A stretch of 64,000 nucleotides of DNA from Hofstenia miamia (lineage: Eukaryota > Xenacoelomorpha > Acoela), in assembly GCA_004352715.1 (NCBI GenBank), contig SCFE01000059.1, forward strand, positions 735,048 to 799,047, given 5' to 3'. Made by a program: the position numbers and the translations under genes. The notes under the pieces were generated by a model that saw only the letters and a list, made by a program, of their open reading frames with translations, did not search any database and had not been told where the DNA came from. Shown here one piece after another: positions 61,401 through 64,000 of the stretch (positions are counted from its first letter, which is position 1; every line of letters begins with the position of its first letter).

Positions 61401-62660
61401 TTCAAAACTTAATAAAAACCTTTTTATAACAGAATTGTCAGACCAATCATTTGTAACCTGAAAAATTTTTGATACATAATTGAGCAAAATATTAACATCA
61501 CTTATATTGTTTTGGTCTTTTTATTATATTCAATCAATTTAAAACAGAACAACATTTCTTACCACATTTCTTACATCTGTTACATTAAAATCATCTCATT
61601 TTGCTTAATACCGTCATGTCGTTACGTCACGAATTGCCGCTCAAATGCTCATTTAAAAATATTTGAAGTGACTAGCAAAAGGAAAACTCATCTGACCAAA
61701 ACAGGGCAAACGATGAACATGAAAACGATGTTCTAGTGGATAATAATGAAGATCAACTTGAATTAACACTGAAGTATAAGAAGTATAAGGAACATTATGG
61801 AAAATATTTAGGAAAATTCTAACTCCAAACGTCTAATAAATTGGAAAATGTTAAGCCTCCAAAAAAGTAGGGTTCTTCTCTCAACATCTATCAACACGCA
61901 TTCATTTTACTATAGAAAGAAAAACCAGTTTTGTAATGCTAATGTTAGAAAGGCAAAAAAATATATCCTAAAAAGGTTTTTCCAAAACTAAAACTACCTT
62001 TGAAAGGTTTTTTTCAATATATATTTTGATGAATTTAGCACAATGTTCATTAGTTTATGATCGCAATTGAAAGAGTAATTGAAAATTGGAATCATCATGA
62101 TTTAAACACCACTTAACTTAACCAAATTACAATTACCAACTTTCTGGAAAAAATTAATTTAAAAAAACGCCAAAGTAATCTATCTACTAAACATTTCACT
62201 GGAGCCTACATGTATTAGAAATTGTTATTTACTAATAAAAAATTACGTAACAAAAATTCCATTAAGGATTGAATATTAAATGTAAGCATAAGGAGATGTT
62301 TGATTGGAAGTGTGAATGAATAAATACATACGTTTGGAAGGAAGAGCATGCAATGTGTAAGTAATCCGCGTTCTGCGTAGGTACAAGCACGCTTACTTAA
62401 AAATTACACGAATCAAGTTTGCATTGATGCAAAGAAGCGTGGAAAATGTAGAATACGTAAATGATGATACAGCATGCAACCAGAAGTGGAATTTAATATA
62501 ATCCTATATGCAATGATAAAACACAGACAGTCGCAATATAAACAACGGAAACATCTGCTATAAGAGGGCCACCTGGCACAAGAGGGGCAGGTGGCCAAAA
62601 ACACTTACACCAAGCACGACCGCCCTGCGCAGAAGAGAGATAGCAAGCAGACGAGAACAT
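19428..62660 (-). CDS. class I bHLH E-protein (TCF3/4/12, daughterless family)
   Basis: E-proteins are nuclear transcription factors that bind CANNTG E-boxes as homodimers or with tissue-specific bHLH partners (family knowledge). Thirteen coding exons join with consistent phases: 62609-62660, 54721-54809, 53767-53806, 53253-53296, 47529-47628, 41895-41995, 41722-41853, 34225-34395, 30492-30576, 23012-23126, 20371-20603, 20016-20135 and 19428-19678. The model gives about 510 residues, against 650-700 in vertebrates. Family landmarks in order are [47 protein letters not shown], the bHLH, and [18 protein letters not shown]. The N-terminal AD1 motif (LDFSAMF) and the LH/AD2 helix were not found. 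Two internal first exons could give shorter isoforms. The first-exon assignment is the weakest part. Confidence 0.93.
20016..20135 (-). CDS. E-protein exon after bHLH
   Basis: A completed Glu codon is followed by [17 protein letters not shown], nearly invariant in E-proteins from fly daughterless to human TCF4, then [22 protein letters not shown]. The exon starts at the same codon as in vertebrate E-protein genes (QVR|ERN), so the intron position is ancient. Donor GTAAGA, phase 1. Confidence 0.96.
20371..20603 (-). CDS. E-protein bHLH exon
   Basis: Encodes acidic [12 protein letters not shown], the basic region [20 protein letters not shown], helix 1 [15 protein letters not shown], the loop MPSDKAQTK and helix 2 [19 protein letters not shown]. 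The RER.RVRDIN signature with its E-box-contacting Glu is intact. There is one bHLH exon here, without the tandem alternative pair of vertebrate TCF3. Phase 2 entry and phase 1 exit fit both neighbours. The ATG at 20596 is an internal codon, not a start. Confidence 0.98.
20604..23011 (-). other. E-protein intron before bHLH exon
   Basis: AT-rich intron. The stretch 22560-22880 looks less repetitive, with a CACCTG E-box at 22708-22713 and several TAATTA-like motifs, so it may be regulatory. Other open frames here are unrecognised. Confidence 0.5.
23012..23126 (-). CDS. E-protein exon, Ser/Pro/Thr-rich linker
   Basis: Reads [20 protein letters not shown], then [19 protein letters not shown]. 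The sequence is low complexity and basic at the end, as in the linker that precedes the bHLH in E-proteins (for example SSEIKSDDEGD in TCF4). IKSEP resembles a sumoylation motif (psi-K-x-E). Acceptor TTATTTAG and donor GTGAGC; phase 1 in, phase 2 out, matching both neighbours. Confidence 0.85.
23863..23891. repeat. AT dinucleotide microsatellite
   Basis: Uninterrupted AT run in the E-protein intron. Confidence 0.95.
27546..27929. other. rearranged duplicate around single N
   Basis: The segment starting cttctctgatccatgcaatt occurs at 27546-27576 and 27621-27651. The segment starting gttgctaattaacaattgcc occurs at 27578-27621 and 27886-27929. The first copies meet at one N (27577), so the junction looks like an assembly join. 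Confidence 0.65.
28343..28747. mobile_element. hAT-like MITE with GATTTAAATC motifs
   Basis: Ends CAGTGTTGGCTAAAAATCCG and, inverted, CAGTGTTGGTCGATTTAAAT, flanked by the perfect 8-base duplication GATCAGAG (28335-28342 and 28748-28755). Iterated ATTTAAATC motifs occupy both subterminal zones. It is 405 bases long, non-coding, and lies in an E-protein intron. Confidence 0.9.
30492..30576 (-). CDS. E-protein exon
   Basis: After acceptor TGTATTTTTAG it encodes [20 protein letters not shown], then NVANIHRP, and a split codon completed by the 23012-23126 exon. It is phase 0 at the start and phase 1 at donor GTAAAA. The content is Pro/Ser/Thr/Gln-rich, fitting the E-protein linker; there is no independent motif. 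Confidence 0.8.
30577..30623 (-). other. 47-bp mini-intron
   Basis: Donor GTATGG and acceptor TGTATTTTTAG define a 47-base intron between the candidate internal first exon (30624-30785) and the HHQT exon. The frame is kept across it (phase 0). Confidence 0.55.
30624..30785 (-). CDS. candidate internal first exon, short E-protein isoform
   Basis: ATG opens [20 protein letters not shown] and continues [20 protein letters not shown] to SYFYPW, 54 codons ending in phase 0 at donor GTATGG. An in-frame TGA lies 36 bases upstream of the ATG, so the frame starts here unless it is an internal exon using the weak acceptor AATGCAG, which also keeps phase. Composition is Ser/Pro/Gln-rich like an E-protein and less AT-rich than its surroundings. 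A transcript from here would keep the bHLH but lack the N-terminal half. Confidence 0.55.
30786..31020 (-). promoter_or_regulatory. candidate internal promoter of E-protein gene
   Basis: A less AT-rich stretch immediately upstream of the internal ATG. It holds ATTGGT (30851-30856, a CCAAT box on the gene strand), E-boxes CACCTG (30868-30873) and CACGTG (30976-30981), and CCAAT (30918-30922). CG dinucleotides are more frequent than around it. No TATA box was seen. Confidence 0.4.
31021..34224 (-). other. E-protein intron
   Basis: AT-rich. It contains an N gap flanked by a duplicate (31976-32194) and unassigned open frames, such as 33118-33333 on the minus strand. The LH/AD2 helix expected between the 34.3-kb and 30.5-kb exons was not found. 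Confidence 0.5.
31976..32194. other. assembly gap flanked by direct duplicate
   Basis: Bases 31976-32075 recur almost identically at 32095-32194 across an N run (32076-32094). The open frame bridging the gap is therefore an artefact. Confidence 0.8.
34225..34395 (-). CDS. E-protein exon (ALAS|IY...GSPPPLS)
   Basis: Acceptor ATGCTTTAG, then [40 protein letters not shown] and [17 protein letters not shown]. Joined to the 41722-41853 exon it gives [14 protein letters not shown] and then GSPPPLS, matching ALASIYSPDH and GSPPSLS of vertebrate E-proteins. Exactly 57 codons, phase 0 on both sides. Donor GTATTA is weak but fits the phase-0 acceptors at 30576 and before the internal exon. Confidence 0.9.
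35146..35668. other. near-identical direct duplicate joined at single N
   Basis: About 260 bases (35146-35403) recur at 35405-35668 with a few substitutions and a small indel near 35445, joined by one N at 35404. This is either two alleles placed in tandem by the assembler or a recent tandem duplication; the N favours the former. Confidence 0.7.
39638..40197. mobile_element. probable hAT-like element with AACCGG motifs
   Basis: Left end TAGTGTTGTGGGTTCC and inverted right end TAGTGCTGGATCCGG, with AACCGGATT-type motifs clustered at both ends (39664-39720 and 40100-40190). Flanks attataag and gctatacg match at only 5 of 8 positions. Non-coding, in an E-protein intron. Confidence 0.55.
39783..39799. 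repeat. AT dinucleotide microsatellite
   Basis: Short TA run within the AACCGG element. Confidence 0.85.
40584..40667 (-). CDS. candidate internal first exon, medium E-protein isoform
   Basis: The frame [20 protein letters not shown] continues SSFMLRNS to an excellent donor GTAAGT in phase 0, so it splices in frame to the 34225-34395 exon. An in-frame TGA lies upstream (about 40713), so translation must start at 40667 or at the second Met (40649). Upstream sequence is markedly less AT-rich than its surroundings. Vertebrate TCF4 and TCF12 also have internal first exons, but I see no sequence match to them. Confidence 0.6.
40668..41080 (-). promoter_or_regulatory. candidate promoter of medium isoform
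   Basis: Upstream of the internal first exon. It contains a 10-base inverted repeat (GCGACAATGA at 40676-40685 and TCATTGTCGC at 40698-40707) with two facing SOX-like ACAATG cores, more CG dinucleotides than nearby, and TAATTAATTGATTA around 40987-41000. No TATA box is evident. Confidence 0.4.
41125..41240. mobile_element. possible hAT-like left end
   Basis: caggggcttacacaggattt followed by a G-rich stretch resembles the element ends at 5799-6031. The right end was not located. Confidence 0.25.
41722..41853 (-). CDS. E-protein exon (LPPMSTF...DALGKALAS)
   Basis: Encodes [32 protein letters not shown] and [19 protein letters not shown] and DALGKALAS both occur in this order in vertebrate TCF4. 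44 codons, phase 0 on both sides, donor GTACGT. Confidence 0.95.
41854..41894 (-). other. 41-bp mini-intron
   Basis: Donor GTAAGT and acceptor CATTTTTTAG bound a 41-base intron between two E-protein exons. Reading through instead would add 13 codons plus 2 bases, break the frame and meet a TGA, so splicing is required. Confidence 0.8.
41895..41995 (-). CDS. E-protein exon
   Basis: A completed Asn codon, then [20 protein letters not shown] and [13 protein letters not shown]. Acceptor TTATTTAG and donor GTAAGT; phase 1 in, phase 0 out, matching the 47529 exon and the exon across the 41-bp intron. Gln/Pro/Asn-rich like E-protein N-terminal regions. Confidence 0.85.
41996..47528 (-). other. E-protein intron, 5.5 kb
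   Basis: AT-rich with scattered debris. Around 43990-44210 (plus strand) an interrupted frame reads [20 protein letters not shown] and later [13 protein letters not shown] with two stops, so it is possibly an old gene or transposon remnant that I do not recognise. A hAT-like end is possible near 46250-46285. Confidence 0.5.
43985..44210 (+). pseudogene. degenerate coding-like fragment, unrecognised
   Basis: One plus-strand frame has protein-like composition, [20 protein letters not shown] then YRQFPQ, broken by TGA codons before EVLRMYS and KFEDCYFRG. No family recognised. Overlapping frames of similar length also exist, so chance is possible. Confidence 0.2.
47529..47628 (-). CDS. E-protein exon (YA...[11 protein letters not shown])
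   Basis: Encodes [20 protein letters not shown] and [13 protein letters not shown]. Joined to the previous exon's final Val it gives [20 protein letters not shown], aligned with VYAPSASSADYNRDSPGYPS of vertebrate TCF4. Acceptor TTGTTTAG and donor GTAAGT; phase 0 in, phase 1 out. The ATG-like codon inside is not a start. Confidence 0.92.
48483..48786. mobile_element. hAT-like element, sister of 8626-9139
   Basis: Left end CAGAGTTATCAACGAGCC and inverted right end CAGACTTGTCAACTAGCC match the termini of the 8626-9139 element. Internal similarity includes aacgagcccaaaacgagcc read on the minus strand. Flanks share gattaat on both sides, a likely imperfect target duplication. Confidence 0.6.
51056..52634. 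mobile_element. possible hAT-like element, 1.6 kb
   Basis: Left end CAGTAGCGTAACTGATAGGG and inverted right end CAGTGGCGGCGGAACGAATT are compatible with an eroded terminal repeat. Flanking 8-mers do not match, and the internal frame 51993-52283 is unrecognised. Confidence 0.35.
53253..53296 (-). CDS. E-protein short exon, 44 nt
   Basis: A completed Asp codon then [14 protein letters not shown]. Acceptor TTCTTTTAG and donor GTACGT. Phase 1 in and 0 out fit the neighbours, joining to YANVAEDS. Confidence 0.8.
53767..53806 (-). CDS. E-protein short exon, 40 nt
   Basis: Encodes [13 protein letters not shown] plus the first base of a split Asp codon. Acceptor CTTATTTTAG and donor GTAAGT. Phase 0 in, phase 1 out, consistent with both neighbours. 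Confidence 0.75.
54721..54809 (-). CDS. E-protein N-terminal exon
   Basis: Two bases of a split codon, then [20 protein letters not shown] and QHSDMPSNT. Acceptor GGTGTTTAG and donor GTAAGA. GT(A)P after a split codon could align with the GDGTP region of TCF4, where the preceding exon would end in G to make Asp. Phase 1 in, phase 0 out. Confidence 0.75.
55741..56319. repeat. AT microsatellite spanning assembly gap
   Basis: TA runs at 55741-55771 and 56271-56319 flank 499 N. The long open frames across it are poly(Ile-Tyr) artefacts. Confidence 0.95.
56583..56784 (+). CDS. possible coding fragment, unrecognised
   Basis: After a good acceptor-like CAATTCCTAACAG the frame reads [20 protein letters not shown], then [18 protein letters not shown]. 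The composition looks protein-like and helical, but I recognise no family and found no partner exon. It could be an exon of a nested gene, a pseudogene piece or chance. Confidence 0.2.
57971..58627. mobile_element. hAT-like element
   Basis: Left end CAGGCTTGTCCAGTGGGG and inverted right end CAGACTTGTCCATTGGGG. Flanks ttgatctc (57963-57970) and ttgatctg (58628-58635) match at 7 of 8 positions. The termini are the same class as the 15235-16615 element. G-rich subterminal repeats (ggggtggggatacgcgggg) lie at the left. A TA microsatellite (58443-58472) lies inside. Confidence 0.78.
60322..62084. other. 881-base near-perfect duplicate joined at single N
   Basis: Bases 60322-61202 recur at 61204-62084 (offset 882) with one N at 61203 as the junction. 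Differences are very few; one changes AAC to AGC at about 61674. The twin open frames at 60630 and 61512 are copies of each other and resemble no known protein. Most likely two haplotype contigs were joined in tandem. Confidence 0.8.
62567..62596. promoter_or_regulatory. inverted pair of CACCTG E-boxes
   Basis: GGCCACCTG and CAGGTGGCC form a perfect 9-base inverted repeat with a 12-base spacer. Each arm holds a CACCTG E-box, the class of site bound by E-proteins. It starts 12 bases inside intron 1, right after the first-exon donor. Confidence 0.5.
62609..62660 (-). CDS. candidate first coding exon of long E-protein isoform
   Basis: ATG opens [17 protein letters not shown] and ends in phase 1 at the strong donor GTAAGTG, which fits the acceptor of the 54721-54809 exon. 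An in-frame TGA lies 12 bases upstream of the ATG. The region is the most GC-rich of the window's right end. The peptide does not show the expected AD1 motif, so the ATG may be in a leader exon and the true start elsewhere. Confidence 0.45.
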
Positions 62661-62780
62661 CGCACTGACTCAGCCACGCGGCGAGGAATGAGTGAGGAGG
62701 TCACCAGGGTGACGAGTGATGTAGACAAAACAGCGATGCTACGTTTAAAACGCTTTATTAAACTGAACTGTTCTTTAATA
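62661..62780 (-). promoter_or_regulatory. candidate main promoter / 5' UTR of E-protein gene
   Basis: GC-rich compared with its surroundings. It contains TGACTCA (62666-62672), an AP-1-type palindrome, and several CG dinucleotides (ccacgcggcg). No TATA box close to the ATG. Upstream sequence returns to AT-rich. Confidence 0.4.
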
Positions 62781-63797
62781 AATCAACGCGATATTTATAA
62801 AAGAAATTAAATTTTAATCTTACGCGCTAATTATTTATCAGTTGGAATATATACGCAAAGAACATTTTCAGTCTATGGCTTTACTAGTGTTTTAAAAAGC
62901 CAGTTTATTTCTCCACTCGGCATCGTATCTACGTCAGCTACTCTTTGTGTTGCCGCCCAATTGCAGCATGAGCAGAACTGTAAAATAGGTCTGACGTTTA
63001 CGTCAACAGTAAAACAATCGAATGTTTTCATTGATAATTTACCCGTTAATTCAAAAGCACCAAGCTTTTCAATTAATTATTATTTATATGAAATTTAAAC
63101 ATATGTAAAGACGGTGACATGGGCGTGTTTCTATGAGGGAATGGGTAGGCCCCATTTCTTCAACTGCTTTCAGTCATACTAATAAATTTATCACAAGTAA
63201 GCCTATTCAAATTTTTTGACAAAACGCACAATCAATTGCAGATTCAGGGGGAGGGGGCGTGGTGGCCGCACACCTCAACCCCTAAACTCAAAATTCCCAA
63301 AAATACATTGATTAAATTTAGTAAATTAAAAAATTTTCTTCACGCTCTCTATTACCAAATGAATTCGCTTATGATTATGATTGTAAAAAAATACTAAAGT
63401 AACAATTTATTTAAAATGGATAGCAAATATATGAAAATATTAGAACGCGCATGCCACTCCTAACTAAAATTGCTGATCCCCTCCTGGCAAGGCAGTATTA
63501 TTGGGCAGTATTTTATACAATTAAGGTGTCAGTCAATCAACCTCTTCCAAATGCCGAAAGTTGCTTATGAAACAAATAGTTTAATTGCATTACCATCTTA
63601 TTCCTTTTTTGCTATTTGCCATAATGGATGATCACTAAAACATAATATTTAATATATACTGCTGGACACAACACTGATCTCTTTCGTTAATTCAATCCTT
63701 GACCATCGGTTCAGAAAACTCGTGAACAATACTCTAAATAGTAATTCTTTTTTTTATCAACTTCTTTAAAACTTTCATCGTTATTATTACTGCATAT
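62781..63797. other. upstream intergenic DNA
   Basis: AT-rich with a G-rich patch near 63247-63265. No exon or gene recognised. Confidence 0.5.
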
Positions 63798-64000
63798 CAG
63801 AGTTGGAACTGGCCATCGGCCGGCCAGTGGCCCGGCACAGCCGGTTTTTCGACGGCGACATGCAGGCCTAGAATGACTATTAAGGCCAGCAAAAATATAC
63901 CGGTCTAAACCGGCTGAATTTTTAGCCAAAAAATATAAGAAGTGGTCAAGATCAGAGTCAAGACAAAGACCAATAAATGAATTTTGTAGGAAATTGTAGG
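63798..64000. mobile_element. hAT-like element, left end only
   Basis: Starts CAGAGTTGGAACTGGCCATC, a typical hAT-type CAG terminus, followed by CCGG/GGCC-rich subterminal motifs (63820-63915). It runs off the window, so neither the right end nor the target duplication can be checked. Confidence 0.45.

Larger units (their letters stand above)
54810..62608 (-). other. E-protein intron 1 region, 7.8 kb
   Basis: Contains a 499-base N gap in a TA microsatellite (55741-56319), a possible plus-strand exon at 56583, a hAT-like element (57971-58627), a TA tract (58443-58472) and a large assembly duplicate (60322-62084). The AD1-coding exon expected in an E-protein was not found here. Confidence 0.55.

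Noticed and set aside
60630-61736. Paired 74-codon frames as a conserved gene family
   Set aside because: The two frames are the same sequence duplicated around a single N, so their similarity is not evidence of selection.

Overview
This is animal nuclear DNA from an invertebrate that I cannot name. It is strongly AT-rich and intron-rich, with TA microsatellites, many short transposon relics and several assembly gaps. No prokaryotic gene, rRNA, tRNA or CRISPR array was recognised. Most open reading frames in the window are chance or transposon debris. The real coding content is two multi-exon genes, rebuilt here by joining short exons through splice sites and reading phase.

Gene 1 (plus strand, about 1609-6522) is the 3' end of a beta-secretase (BACE) family membrane aspartyl protease. 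Two exons are secure: 1609-1758 inside the protease domain, and the terminal exon 6221-6522 with the domain end, a membrane segment and a cytoplasmic tail ending ETTLLD. A third exon (2283-2394) is doubtful. The catalytic exons lie left of the window.

Gene 2 (minus strand, about 62660 down to 19428) is a class I bHLH E-protein (TCF3/TCF4/TCF12/daughterless family). Thirteen coding exons chain from a GC-rich first exon near 62.6 kb to the bHLH exon (20371-20603), the conserved [18 protein letters not shown] exon and a divergent C-terminal exon. Two internal first exons, at 40584-40667 and 30624-30785, each have an upstream in-frame stop and a phase-0 donor that fits the following exon. The locus can therefore encode long, medium and short E-proteins sharing the bHLH. 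Two introns are very short (41 and 47 bp). The two genes converge tail to tail, separated by about 13 kb of transposon-rich DNA.

The remainder is intron and intergenic DNA with non-autonomous DNA transposons. Several have 8-bp target duplications and hAT-like CAG...CTG ends (5799-6031, 8626-9139, 15235-16615, 28343-28747, 48483-48786, 57971-58627). A 1.8-kb foldback element with a TACAGT duplication lies at 13288-15095. Two LINE reverse-transcriptase relics lie at 6930-7136 and 9301-9763. Near-perfect direct repeats separated by single or multiple N mark probable assembly duplications, the largest at 60322-62084.
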